From Adiantum capillus-veneris (taxonomy: Eukaryota > Streptophyta > Polypodiopsida > Polypodiales > Pteridaceae): a stretch of DNA of 64,000 nt. Below the pieces are notes generated by a model, which saw nothing but the letters and a program-made list of their open reading frames with translations, was not told the origin of the DNA and ran no database searches. How positions within the stretch are numbered: position 1 is the stretch's first letter; the number at the start of each line of letters is the position of its first letter. This document shows, in pieces, positions 1 to 12,221 of this stretch. Both the position numbers and the translations under genes were made by a program. Location of the stretch: NCBI GenBank assembly GCA_014529385.2, contig CM043950.1, forward strand, positions 156,149,545 through 156,213,544, written 5' to 3'.

Positions 1-6
1 ATCAAT

Positions 7-2087
7 GTGATAACCAGAGCCCAAGCCAAGGACTTAGGGAAAAACAAGCCTTTGGAGGAAAAGGTCGAGTTGCCGATACCCACAGAAAATGAGAGTTTAT
101 CCGTGAGAACCCATCGAAAATCCTGGAAGGCGAAACGAGACAGGATGAAAACAAGAAGGTTGAAAACCCAAATTGCCATGCAAAACGAATTGCATGAAAC
201 AAAGGAGCAACTGAAATAAGAGAGAGAGAGTAAAACTGCTGAGGTTAACAACAAGCCGAGGAAAGCGTCCTCAGGAGGATCAGTCTTGGTTGAGAAAGTG
301 CTAGAGCCGTTAGATGCTCTATTACAAGCGTACGAAGCAAGGCTAAAAACAAACCAAACCTTAGAGCGGAGATGGTTAACTTATCCTCAACCAGAAGTGG
401 AAACGAAGCGTTTGGAAATGTGTAAACATCTCATTGAAACAGCCCAGGCGTTGATGGAACCTAAGGTGGTTAGAACCCCAGAACAAGAAGTGCTGATTCA
501 CAAAGAGCAAGAAAAAATAAAAATCGATGAACCAAAACAAGTAAACGGACCTAGGCCTAAAACGATATTGTCACTGGATCACCGAATGGTGCCGAACACG
601 ACTGATGACGCTAAGTCAATGACGATAATTCCAATTCCAGAAGTTGAAGAACAGTGGCCACAACACTTATGGGAAACCATTAGAAACAAAAAGAATGGAA
701 GCGCGACGTTACAGTCTGCTCCAATTCTTGAAATTAGCCTGGATAACGGATTTTATCCAGCAGATATACAATCGCTGTATGGGGATGCGGGAACAGAGGT
801 TTCGGTGGAAAGCAAAGCCCAATCCTTGAAAACCTTGCCTTCATTTATACGTGAACACGATGCACAATCAGAGATAAGGTTAGTTCCATCTCAGATGAGA
901 ACTATTCCACATATGGTTGACTCAAAAAGTCTTCAAGAGATGCTGTCGACACCTATAACATGCACAATCACACTGTTCGAACTCTTGAGAGTCAGACCAC
1001 ACTTGTGGGAAGACATGGGGAAACATTTGGAGCACAAAAAAGTAAAGATTCCTCTTCAGACAAACCCTACAGGAGAAGAAAACAAATGGGAAGGTCAACC
1101 CAAAGCCCAACCAGTGCCCATAAACAAGGTCGGAGATTACTGTGAAGGTGAGGAGGGTAATACAACCTTACCTGTTGAATATCAGGATATAAAAACGATA
1201 GCTATCGTAGATAGTGAAGTGGGAGTGGCGATTGCTACAAAGAAAATCTGGGAGAAACGGGGCCGTCCAGCTCTCGGAAAAACGAGAATGAAACTGCAAC
1301 TCGCACATGGGTATGTAGAGAGACCATTATGAATCCTGGACCAAATAGTTGTAACTTTGTGTGGAATTAACTATGAGCACACCTTTGATGTGGTGGATTT
1401 AGGGAAAAGGAACAACTTCGACATTATTTTGGGACGACCTTTTATGCGTCAACTCAAAATGATACAAGATTGGGGGTACAACCAAATCTACCTAAGCCAC
1501 GAAGAGCTAGTAACGAAAATCAACATGAAGGATCACAGCTATAGAGACGTTGCAAAAACACCAGTGCAAGAATTTAATTCAACCAGTGTAAATGAAAAAG
1601 AAATACCTGCATGGATGCAAGCAAAAGCGAATGTCTGGATGTGTGGAGCATCTGATTGTGGAGACATAATCAAAGAGGAATGCATTTTGGAAAGATCCGT
1701 AAAAGACGAGGCTTATCTCCCAGAACCTTTCTCTGAACATTTATTTGAGCCATTCGGGTGGACTCAAATATTGTCAACCTTGGACGTATGTGTTAACGAA
1801 TGCACACCTAAAAAATTTTGTGACGAAGAAGGATACGACCTAGTAACGCTGCAAATGGCTAGCGTCATCCTTGAGTCAGTATTGGAGAGCGAGGAACAAG
1901 AAGAACCACCACGTGAGACCGAGTGTAAAAGAATCATTGATGAGATATCTGTAGTGAACGGTAGGAATCGAACAGAGGAGGAATTCACGGATTCACTAAG
2001 CGGTGACCTTCCATCACTGGATGATGAAATCCAACTGATAGAGGCTGATGATGAAAGATCAAGTGCATCAGAGACGAATAGGAAATA
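7..2087 (+). pseudogene. Element A gag-linker and aspartic protease, broken
   Basis: One reading frame runs from 7 to the copia insertion point with two stops, TAA at 217-219 and TGA at 1330-1332. The N-terminal two thirds are charged and Lys/Glu-rich without a zinc knuckle, so I cannot name a domain there. A retropepsin-like segment lies around 1195-1500. The catalytic motif reads AIVDSEVGVAI where DSG is expected, and the flap/C-terminal motif is FDIILGRPFM. An acidic linker follows to 2087. The frame resumes at 7335 after the copia element (the codon for Tyr of RKY is split by it), so the host ORF was continuous before that insertion. The Gly-to-Glu change next to the catalytic Asp suggests the protease is dead. 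Confidence 0.75.
2083..2087. repeat. Left target-site duplication of copia element (AAATA)
   Basis: AAATA immediately before the TG of the 5' LTR is repeated at 7335-7339 immediately after the CA of the 3' LTR. A 5-bp duplication is typical of LTR-element integration. Confidence 0.93.
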
Positions 2088-2409
2088 TGTTGAGATGTCG
2101 AGCTCTACACCTTAAGCTGGCATCCACTACGGGTCTTGGCCGCTTACGGCATTTACTCACTGGCGCGTTAGGTGACCGACACGGAGGATCTCTGCCAGTG
2201 ATTCTACAGCTGGACTACACTTATAGTGCCAGCCTAGTACGCTTCTAGCGAGTTCACACTTAGTGACCGCATGTACATATGTGCTACTTTTCAGCTTTAG
2301 CACTTAGTCATTTTGTACTCTCTTTTCTGTGAAGAAGAAGAAGAAGCTTTCCATCTCTGTGTGCTTTGTGCTTGTCTTGTGTAGCTCTCTTGCATCCTCA
2401 TTCTTTACA
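2088..2409 (+). repeat. Copia 5' LTR
   Basis: 322 bp beginning TGTTGAGATG and ending CTTTACA, directly followed by the primer-binding site. It matches 7013-7334 except for five transitions. No canonical TATA box stands out. The 3' half carries a GAAGAAGAAGAAG run. Confidence 0.96.
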
Positions 2410-2421
2410 TGGTATCAGAGC
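2410..2421 (+). other. Copia primer-binding site (initiator Met tRNA type)
   Basis: TGGTATCAGAGC directly abuts the LTR end. This is the standard plant sequence complementary to the 3' end of initiator methionine tRNA, used to prime minus-strand DNA synthesis. Confidence 0.93.
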
Positions 2422-2690
2422 CTGGTGCAGGCAAGAGAGGCTAAGAGAGCAAGAGCATCATAATCCCTTCGTTCGCAATCCACGACCAGATGCCAAGTTT
2501 CTCGCACAAGTTTCTGAACAGGTCTCCAAAGTGTAGTATACAGAGATTTACTGTACAAGTACAGTGGTTGTATGCACGCTTGATTGTGGACACTCGTTGA
2601 GTGTAGAAAGCGTTACAGGTACCACGATAGCAGGCTCAGCAGATTTGTAGGTTTTTGCAGATTGCAGCTATTTTGTCTTAGTGTTTCAAG

Positions 2691-5600
2691 ATGTCTGACG
2701 GTTTCAGTCAGATTGTTACTGAGAAGCTTGAGAAAAATAACTACCCTGCATGGAAGTTCATAATAACAAATTTCCTAAAAGGAAAAGGTTATTGGGACTA
2801 TGTAGAAGGAGACAATGAAAAGGAACCAGAGATTCCCGAGGCAAATGCTACAGAAGAACAAAGGAAAGCTTTGAGGGACTGGCAACAAGGCCAGAGCAAA
2901 GTGATGTATTGGCTTTCTATGAGCATCACAGATGGAATGATGGGCTATCTACAGGATGCTGAAACCCCCGCCATTGCATGGAGAAACTTAGGCAGAGTGT
3001 TCGAGGTGAACACCAAGGCCAGAAAGCTTCAACTAAAGTCGGAGCTAAATCAGGTTAAGAGGAACAACCTCTCAATCAATGATTATGCCTTGAAGATCAA
3101 GAGTATCATTGAGGCTCTTGGATCTATTAAAGTTTCAGTGGAAGATGATGACATTGTCCGTGCATGCTTGGATGGTCTAGGAGATGAGTATGTACATTTT
3201 AGGTCTTCCATGAATACAAGAGACGACATCCCCGTGGTCCAAGATTTGATTTCTATGCTTATTCTTGAGAAGAAGAACCTTGACACATCTTCTTCTCATG
3301 GCAGAAATAATTCTGAACAGGCCTTCTATTCTAACTCCAACAGAGGTAGAGGTAGAGGTCGTGGTCGAGGCCCAAGGGGTTGCAGGGGCCAATTTCAGGA
3401 AGGCCAATCAAATCAAAACAATATAGGTGGCAGGGGAAACCAGTCTCAAGGCAGGGGGAGTCAAAGAGGTCGTGGTGCAGGATCAAGCAGGCAACAACAT
3501 ACTCCAGATAGCAGAGAATGTTGGACTTGTGGTGAAAGAGGTCACATGTCACGTGACTGTCCAAAGGGAAAAGCAAGTGGAAAGAGAGAACAGGGAAACT
3601 ATGCATCTACTAGCAGAGATGCAGATGACAGCAAAAACGAGCGCATGTTTGTTATGCAGCATGTAATGAATACAATGACTGCAGAGAATTCCACCCAAGA
3701 TGATGTTTGGTATGTGGATTCAGGTGCCTCTAATCACATGACGTCTCGTGGAGAGTGGTTTAGAGATATGCGCAAACTAGATGTGTCAGGCTATGTGCAG
3801 ACAGGAGATGACACAGCTCACCCCATTGCTCATGTAGGGGACATACCTCTAAATACGAAGAGTGGGAAATCAAAGTACTTAGCAGATGTACTTCATGTCC
3901 CAAACATTACAAAGAATCTTGTTTTTGTTGGACAAATGGTTGAGCAGGGTTTGCAGGTTCACTTCAATCCAAATGGCTGTTATGTAGAAGATTTCCAGAA
4001 TGGCTGTAAGCTGATCACAGAGGGCAAATGTGTGGGCAGAATGTTTACGCTGAATGTAGACATGCCTGAGGTAAAAGCTGCATTATTTGCACAGGGCACA
4101 GGTGTTGTGGCTGATGTTGACATTTGGCACAAACGCATTGGCCATGTCAATGAGCAGAGATTGCGCAGCATGCAATCAAAACAGATTGTAAAAGGTTTGC
4201 CCAAATTCAAGGTTGATGGTATGCATAAAGTGTGTGCAGCATGCCAGTTTGGAAAACAGTCAAAGGGCTCATTTCCACATGAGCGCAATGTATGTAAAAA
4301 GCCACTTGAGGTGGTGCACACAGATGTTTGGGGTCCAACCGATACTGCAAGTATACATGGTTGCAGGTATTATGTCTCTTTCATTGATGACCATACAAGG
4401 AAAGTATGGGTCTACTTCATGCGTAACAAAAGTGAAGTGTTTGGTCACTTTCAAGACTTCAAAGTCATGATTGAGAAGGAGACAGATATGCAAATCAAGA
4501 CATTGAGGTCAGATGGAGGGGGAGAGTACTTCTCCAATGATTTTTTAGATTTTCTGCGAATGCATGGTATACGTAGGCAGTTTACATGCAGATACACTCC
4601 ACAACAGAATGGGTTCGTAGAAAGGAAAAACAGACACATTGCAGAGGTTGCACGTGCATTGATGAATGAGAAGAACATGCCTCATCATTTCTGGGCTGAA
4701 ATCGTAAATACAGCTGTGTACATTATGAATAGGACACCTACAGCTGCGGTGCATGATGTAACACCTGAGGAAAAGTTTACAGGTACAAAGCCTGATTTGG
4801 CACACTTGAAAGTGTTTGGCTGCATAGCTTACGTGCATGTACCAGATGAGTTGCGTAGGAAATTGGATCCTAAAGCAGAGAAATGTATTCTTGTGGGATA
4901 TTCCCTTGAACAAAAGGGGTACAGGTGCTACAATCCTACTACATGAGAATTACGAGTGAGCAGAGATGTAGTCTTTGATGAGATGAGCAGCTGGTACAGT
5001 AATGCACATGGCACTATTGGGGATGATGTAAAAGATGATGTGGTTGTACAAAATGTGAGGCCACAGTCACAGGTTTTGAGTGGACCACAAGAGTCCTCTT
5101 CTTGTGGCTCTGTTGAGAAACCATGGAATGGTAGACTACGTACGCAGGTTACTCCACCAACAGGTACAGGGAATGTATCACGAAAAGGAAAGGAAAAGGT
5201 TGATGAACCTCCCTTTATGGCTGATGCATCATCAGGTTTTTCACATGTAGACATGGATTCAGATGGTTTTGAACAAAGTCTTAATGAGGAATTTGGAATT
5301 CCGGCTGTCAGGACACCTGGTGTAAGGAAAGTACAAGAAGATGCTAGAGGGCAAAGGAGTGACCCAGGACCGCGCAGATCTAATAGAGTCAGAAATCCAG
5401 TTCAGAAATTGACTTATGATGGGTATCTAGCGCATCACCAAGCCTACATGGCTAAGGTGATACAGGATGTGGAGCCCACATGTTTTGAGGATGCAGTTGG
5501 AAATGTGCATTGGGATGATGCAATGAATGAAGAGATGGCTGCATTGGAAGCAAATGACACATGTGAGTTGGTGCCATTGCCAAGTGGCAAGAAAGCTATT

Positions 5601-7040
5601 GGCTATAAATGGGTGTATAAAACCAAGCATAAGGCTGATGGTAACATTGAGCGTCACAAGGCAAGGCTGGTCACAAAGGGTTATGCACAGACGTATGGCA
5701 TAGACTATGAGGAGACCTTTTCTCCAGTGGCAAAGATGACGACTGTGAGAGGTGTCATAGCAGTGGCTGCATCTAGAGGATGGATTATGCATCAAATGGA
5801 TGTAAAGAATGCCTTCTTGAATGGTGAGTTGCAAGAGGAAGTGTATATGGATCAACCACCTGGTTATGTTGATCCAGGTTACCCAGATTATGTATGCAGA
5901 CTTCTCAAAGCTTTGTATGGTTTGAAGCAGGGCTCTAGAGCATGGTATGACAGGATTGCCAAGTATCTTGTCAGTATTGGTTTTTTGAGAGCTCATGCTG
6001 ATCATTCACTCTATGTACGTGAGAGTGATGTGGGGATTGTGGTCATTACCATATATGTAGATGACCTTATTATTGTTGGTGACAATGCTATGGAGATTGA
6101 CCATGTGAAGGGTCTTCTCAAACAAGAGTTTGAAATGAAAGATTTAGGCGAGTTGCGCTACTTTCTTGGCATTGAGGTGATCAGGACTCCAGAGGGTGTA
6201 TGGCTATCACATAGACAGTATGCTTTGGACATGTTGTCAAAGTATGGTATGGCTGATTGTAAGCCAATTTCTATTCCCTTGGATGTGAATGCAAAGCTGA
6301 GTGCAAAGAAGGGTGATGTTGTTGAGGATGTCAACATGTACAGGAAGATTGTGGGTAGTCTAATCTACTTGACTATCACGAGGCCAGACTTGAGCTACAC
6401 AGTAGGCTTGGAGAGTCAGTTCATGCAGCTTCCGAGGAAGCCACATTTGGATGGAGTACGACGCACACTTAGGTATGTGCAAGGTACTCTTGACTACACA
6501 TTGTTCTATGCAGCAGATGAACCATTAGCATTGTATGGGTATACAGATGCAGATTGGGAAGGTAGCATTGTTGATAGGAGATCTACGAGTGGCTTCATGT
6601 TCTCTTTTGGGAGTGCTGCTATTACTTGGAGCAGCAAAAAGCAGCCTACGATTGCTTTATCGAGCACAGAGGCTGAGTACAGAGGTGCAGCAGTTGCGGC
6701 GTGCGAGGTAGCTTGGCTACGCACATTACTTGAGGACTTGGGAGTGCAGGTGGACCAACAGATTTTCATCCATTGCGACAACCTCAGCAGCATGCAGTTG
6801 GCTAGGAACCCAGTGTTCCATGCCAGGACCAAACACATAGAGGTCCATTACCACTACGTTCGAGAGCGAGTGTTGGCGGGCGACATCGACTTGGTCTACG
6901 TCAGCACAGAGGAGCAAATAGCGGATATCTTTACCAAGGCCCTCGGAGCTGAGAAGCTTCGACGCTTCCGGACTATGCTTGGACTCTGTGACATGCAGAG
7001 CTCGAGGGGGAGTGTTGAGATGTCGAGCTCTACACCTTGA
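2691..7040 (+). pseudogene. Copia Gag-Pol polyprotein, one nonsense codon
   Basis: A 1449-codon frame with one internal TGA at 4944-4946, most likely a former CGA Arg codon (CpG transition). Residues about 1-215 are copia Gag. A Gly/Arg-rich stretch follows at about 218-268, then a CCHC knuckle CWTCGERGHMSRDC (C277-C290). Protease has VDSGAS with Asp343. The integrase HHCC region spans about 479-525. Its catalytic triad is Asp545, Asp608 and Glu644 with the DD35E spacing. RT has YVDD at 6054-6065 (residue 1122 on). RNase H has DADW (Asp1286) and SSTEAEY. Apart from the stop, all catalytic residues are present. The frame closes at TGA 7038-7040, 28 bp into the 3' LTR. Natural products would be capsid, protease, integrase and RT/RNase H in a cytoplasmic particle. 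Confidence 0.95.
7004..7012 (+). other. Copia polypurine tract
   Basis: GAGGGGGAG lies immediately upstream of the 3' LTR TG. It is the primer for plus-strand DNA and overlaps the end of the coding frame. Confidence 0.88.
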
Positions 7041-7334
7041 GCTGGCATCCACTACGGGTCTTGGCCGCTTACGGTATTTACTCACTGGTGCGTTAGGTGA
7101 CCGACACGGAGGATCTCTGCCAGTGATTCTACAGCTGGACTACGCTTATAGTGCCAGCCTAGTACGCTTCTAGCGAGTTCACACTTAGTGACCGCATGTA
7201 CATATGTGCTACTTTTCAGCTTTAGCACTTAGTCATTTTGTACTCTCTTTTTTGTGAAGAAGAAGAAGAAGCTTTCCATCTCTGTGTGCTTTGTGCTTGT
7301 CTTGTGTAGCTCTCTTGCATCCTCATTCTTTACA
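7013..7334 (+). repeat. Copia 3' LTR
   Basis: 322 bp, TGTTGAGATG to CTTTACA, the same length as the 5' copy with five transitions. The polyprotein stop codon lies within its first 28 bp. It is followed by the right AAATA target duplication. Confidence 0.96.
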
Positions 7335-7339
7335 AAATA
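7335..7339. repeat. Right target-site duplication of copia element (AAATA)
   Basis: Second copy of the AAATA found at 2083-2087, directly after the 3' LTR. Joining across one copy restores element A's reading frame. Confidence 0.93.
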
Positions 7340-9540
7340 CAGGTCGAGGCAGGACAGGTTTTACGAGTTTCCCAACCAAAAACCTAGTCGACGGGAGCGG
7401 TATAAATCCAGGAGAACAAGAAAATCAAGGGAGAATAAGCATAATCCGATGCCTCTTGTCAATGACAGAATGGGATATCTAAAGCTTGTCAAAGCTGATG
7501 ATTGTGTCAAAGACGAGGTAACTGGCCGATTTATCAAAACTAAACCATGGAAAACCAACAAGAAGAACAGACACGAAAAGCAAATGACTAAGTCGCATAA
7601 AGGGGGGAAAACAGGGTCTAGAATGACCAAAACAGAGAGGAAAACGAAGTACAATAAGCTCAAGAGAACCCTCAGAGACATATGGACGACTGACTTTGAA
7701 ACAAATGAGGACACGAGTTCTGACAAGATGGATGCACCGTCCCATTATAAGAAGGATACCATACAAGATAGGAAAATCATAGTGCAACAACCAATGAGGG
7801 AATTGAAGGAACCGGGTACATCATACGACGGTCCTGAAAAAGCCAAACGAATAGATCTAGTGGATCCAGGAGAAGATCCAAAACCTGCATATATTGCCAT
7901 AGATCTTACTGAAGAAGAGGAAAAGCTTTTGGTAGCTACTCTTAAGCAGTATAGAGATGTGTTTGCATGGTCATACAAAGATCTTAAGGGGGTGGATCCA
8001 AGTATATGTCAACACACAATACCCCTTAAGAATGACGCCAAACCCAGCAGACAACGTCTCTAGACTTACAATGAAACGTTTGCAAAAAAGATCAAGGAGG
8101 AGATAGATAAACTTAAAGAGGCAGAGTTTATTTACAAAATTGAGCACACCAATTGGGTTTCACCGATTGTGGTGGTCCCGAAGAAGAATGGAAAATTAAG
8201 AGCGTACGTCAATCTCAAGAAAGTAAACACTGCTACAATTCGGGACAACTATCCCCTACCCATTACTGATCATGTAATAGAAAGGGTGGTACGAAAAGAG
8301 GCTTATAGTTTCTTAGATGGCTTTTCGGGTTACAACCAACTAGCAATAAAGCCAGAGGATCAACACAAAACAACTTTCGCAACTGAATGGGGTATTTTTG
8401 CATTCCGGGTAATGGCTTTTGGCTTAACAAATGCGCCAGTCACATTTCAAAGGCTGATGGGTCATGCTTTTAAAGAATATCTAAGACAGTTCTTAGAAAT
8501 TTACATGGATGACTTGTGCGTTCACTCTCTTGTAAGATTGGAGCACATAGAGCACTTGACCAAGGTGTTCGAAAAATGCAGACTGTATCGGATTTTCCTG
8601 AATCCAAAGAAATGTGTCTTCATGGTAAGACAGGGCAAAATAGTGGGACATATAGTGTCCAAAAACGGTATTTCGACAGACATGGAGAAGATCAGCGTCA
8701 TTGTTGATCTACCATGATCAGTAAAGGTAAAGGAGGTACATGCATTTATGGGCCATTGTGGATATTATCGCAGATTTATCTACTCATATGCTATAATTGC
8801 AAAACACTTACGCGCTAATAGCTAAATTTGAGTGGGCGGATGAGTGTGAAAAAGCTTTTCAAACTTTGAAGGAGAGGTTAATTTCCGCTCCAATTTTGAA
8901 GGCTTCGGATTGGGAAAAGATATTTCACATCCACGTAGATGCATCAGCGTATGCAATAAGATGCATACTTGCACAACCTGGAGAGAACAACAAGGATTTT
9001 CCAATAAGGTACTCTAGTAGACAACTGAACAATGCAGAGAAGAATTACACAACAATTGAGAGAGAGGGATTGGGTATGGTCTATGCAGTGAAAAAGTTTA
9101 GACACTACTTACTTTCCAATAAATTTGTATTCTTCGTTGATCACCAAGCACTGCTGTACTTAGTAAACAAACCTTGCAGTATGGGAAGAATTGTTCGATG
9201 GTTCATCATACTGATTGAGTTTGACTTTAGGGTAGTAGTCAAAAAAGGAACTACACACCAAAGAGCGGATCATTTATCTAGAATGATGCATGGAGAAAAC
9301 CCAGTAGGATTTGATGATGATTTGCCAGATGCATATCTTTTCAACATAGAAATGGTTCCAAGATGGAGCGAGGATGTAATTCCTTTGCTGACTATCGGGT
9401 CATTGAATGTGACAAGACAACCATCTACCATTGCAGCATCCAGATCATTGGTAATGTTGGAGGGCAGGCTATACAAACAGGGATCGAATCAAATCCTTAG
9501 GCTTTGTGTTGAATTGAGTGAAGAAGAATTGTACCTAAAC
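7335..9540 (+). pseudogene. Element A reverse transcriptase and RNase H, broken
   Basis: Continuation of the element A polyprotein. A basic Lys/Arg-rich linker (7340-7840) leads to the RT entry motif DVFAWSYKDLKGVD. The RT core holds [36 protein letters not shown] and YMDD at 8502-8513. RNase H begins near 8820, with the first catalytic Asp in HIHVDASAYAI, TTIEREGLGMVYA and FFVDHQALLYLV. Defects are TAG at 8061-8063, TGA at 8715-8717 and a frame change near 8800. The RT active site is intact but the frame is not. This is Ty3/gypsy RT by motif and by its place upstream of integrase. Confidence 0.88.
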
Positions 9541-11081
9541 CAAGCTCATGTACAAACAACAGGGATTCACAATGGGCATGCACAGATGTATCAAAGATTG
9601 ATGAAAATGGGTGTGTACTGGCAAAAAATGTGACATAGTGTTCATATGCATATCAAATCTTGCGTTAGATGCACGCTTCAAAAGCCAATAGAGCACGCGA
9701 CTCTATTCAAATTATCTGTAGCATCCCAATGGAGTAACTACATTGTTGAATACCTCACCACCATGATACTGCCTGAAGGGATGAGTAGATCACGTATCAA
9801 AACGATCACGAAAGAGGCAGAAAACTATGTACTGATTGAGGACACTCTTTACAAGAGGGGAAAAGACAATAAATTGAGAATGTGCGAGACTGAAGAGGAA
9901 TACATTCCTATCTTAGAGCAAGCACATGGTGGACAAGCTGGTGGACATTTCTCAGCTGACAAAACGGCCAAAGAAATTCTTATTGCAGGCATATGGTGGC
10001 CTACACTATTCATGGACGCTCAGGAGTTTGTGAAACGATGTGACGATTGCCAGAAAACAAAAATTCCTAGAGAACGAGATGATATGCCCTTAAGGCCAAT
10101 GATGGGGGCAAGAGCGTTTGCGAAATGGGGAATAGATTTTGTAGGACCGATAGCGCCTCCGGGATATAAAACGCACACTCAATACATTATTGTGGCAACA
10201 AATTATCTAACAAAATGGGTGGAAGCTAAAGCAACAACCAGAAATGATGCAAAAACGACAACACAGTTTTTGTATGAGAACATTTTCACCAGATATGGCT
10301 TACCAATTGAGCTAGTGAGCGATAGAGGAACTCACTTCATCAATGAGGTGATCGAATTCCTATTGGATGAATTCATGGTAATTCACAGGAAGTCTGCTTC
10401 CTATCACCCACAAGCGAACGGCCAAGCAGAAAGTACGAATAAGATTTTGGTGACAATTCTCACCAAAATTGTTGGCGAATCGAGAGCTGACTGGGACCAA
10501 AAGCTGTATTCAACTTTATGGGCAAATAGAGTAGCTTACAAAACGTCAATCAGAACGACTCCGTTCAACATGGTTTATGGAATTCAAGCGATTTTGGCAC
10601 TTGAATTCCTTATCCCCACGCTTCGGGTCGCCAAACAATTAGAATGGACGGGCCATGAATTATCCAATCAGGTAGATGTCCTGGAAAAACTGGATGAAAC
10701 TAGATTGAGATCCGTTGCATCAATCTACGCACAAAAACGAAACATGAAATCATTATTTGATCAACATGTTATCAGCAAGGAATTTGCTACTGGGATTACG
10801 TCTTAATGTATACCCTGAAACAACATTCCCGAAAACTCAAAAAGCGACGCAATGGACCCTACGTGATTCATGACATATCATCTAGCGGTGCCATTAAACT
10901 TGCAACATTAAAGGGGGAGGAAATGCCTAACTGGATTAGTGGTTGCAGACTAAAGAAATACAACCTACCACTAACCTCAGAGATGCTTGCCAAAATACAC
11001 GCTGCAAAGAAACGCAAGAACAAAGAAAAGGAGACAAAAGCTCAAGCGCAGGAGGAGGCCAAAGTCAGGATTTTAAAATGA
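9540..11081 (+). pseudogene. Element A integrase with two tandem zinc-binding modules, broken
   Basis: Two His/Cys modules precede the catalytic core. The first runs from the His near 9547 to CVRC at 9661-9672 with a TGA (probably old CGA) at 9631-9633. The second has AHGGQAGGHFS and RCDDC at about 9930-10053. The core has Asp at 10135, Asp at 10321 and Glu at 10429, matching DD35E spacing, with ELVSDRGTHF and QANGQAESTN nearby. The C-terminal SH3-like region contains KRRNGPYVIHD and PNWISGCRLKKY. The frame changes at about 10794-10806, consistent with loss of one G, and a TGA ends this section at 11079-11081. The frame then continues open into the second protease-like domain. Confidence 0.85.
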
Positions 11082-12221
11082 AAACAAACCTTACAACAAC
11101 AAAGACTTCCTCAACCAGCAGATACGGCTCAAATTCCTTTTTCTTTAATTCAAACTAATGAGCAATGGGAAACAAGAATCGATGTTCGCATCAATGTCAG
11201 ACTTCCGCATGGTAGATATCAACGAGCATCGATTGACACAAGAGCAAGAGTCAGCGTGGTCAATTTCTCCACTTACAGGATGCTTACAAATGAACCCCTC
11301 GTACAATCCACACATGATCTACAAGCCGCAAACGGTGCAACAATGCCAACATTGGGGATAGTAAACTTACCAATCAATATTGATGGAAATAGTTGTCCTC
11401 ATCAATTTTTCGTAATGAAAGACGGACAAATCAGAGAATTAATATGCTTGGGAGTTCCATGGATGAGAACGTACAATGCAGTCACTGAATGGTCAGAACA
11501 TGCGTTAATGTACACACACGACTCTAACGTGTACATGACTCCATTCGCCAAAACAGATCACTCGTGGCCGAGTATCCCCATTGACAAAAAGCAACCGGCT
11601 AATCAGCCAAAAACACCACAAAAGGTTATTCGGAAAGTATGGATAAAGAAAAGATTGATGCCCAACAAACCGAGCAAGATATGGTTACCTAAGGATAAAC
11701 TCCAGACGGAAGCAACATCATCTCAAAAACCTTCAGAAGTTACTCCGGAGTGGAAATGGCAACCAAAACTGGAGAAAACTAAAGATTCGGTGATAGAGCT
11801 CGAAAGGAAACCCAAAACTCAAAACAAGAAGCCTGAACCTCCAAAATGGCACTGGAAACCTGTGAAACCTAAAGTAGAATCTGTAAAGATGCAACAAACC
11901 GCATACAAATGGGTTCCAAAAATAGTTGCCATCACAACACCCACAATCAGGGAAAGAGCAATTCGACTACAAGCTCTTCTGTTCCATACACAGCTACCCT
12001 CACCATCAAAAGCCACTGAAACCTACATTCAGTCCCTGCATCTTGCACATCACCTTGTTACCCAACGCATTGTCTCAAACATCAGAATAGGGCCACATTA
12101 CAAGGCCATGCATAGACACAGATTCCAACACCCATGCACATGTACCAAACCTTCGTCCGAGGCGACTCAGACAAGGAAGGGGAGAGTAATTGATGAATCT
12201 AGCAACAGTCACGGCCATTAA
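11082..12221 (+). pseudogene. Second retropepsin-like domain and W/P/K-rich tail fused behind integrase
   Basis: This stretch is in the same frame as the integrase C-terminus, separated only by the TGA at 11079. About residues 40-150 look like a second aspartic protease: ASIDTRARVSVVNFSTYR resembles the D-T/S-G-A active-site strand (Gly replaced by Arg here), and LICLGVPWMRTYNAVTEW resembles the I-L-G-x-x-W strand. The tail (11600-11930) has repeated Trp/Pro/Lys motifs such as KIWLPK, WKWQPK, WHWKPVKPK and YKWVPK, then a basic His-rich end. A protease fold at this place is unusual, because the element already has a protease upstream of RT. The assignment rests on two motifs only. A non-catalytic clan-AA relic is the other reading. 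Confidence 0.6.

Larger units (their letters stand above)
2088..7334 (+). mobile_element. Nearly intact Ty1/copia retrotransposon
   Basis: A complete 5247-bp copia element with two 322-bp LTRs, a primer-binding site, a single polyprotein frame of 1449 codons (one nonsense codon), a purine tract and a 5-bp target duplication. Domain order is gag, zinc knuckle, protease, integrase, RT, RNase H, which defines Ty1/copia. The LTRs differ at five positions that I can count (about 1.6%), all transitions, making this the youngest insertion in the window. It is inserted in sense orientation into the polyprotein of element A. Confidence 0.97.

Noticed and set aside
2410-2421. Part of a tRNA gene
   Set aside because: It is a primer-binding site: only the complement of a tRNA 3' end, directly next to an LTR.
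5427-6005. Minus-strand ORF of 192 codons
   Set aside because: Shadow of the strongly conserved copia RT frame on the plus strand.
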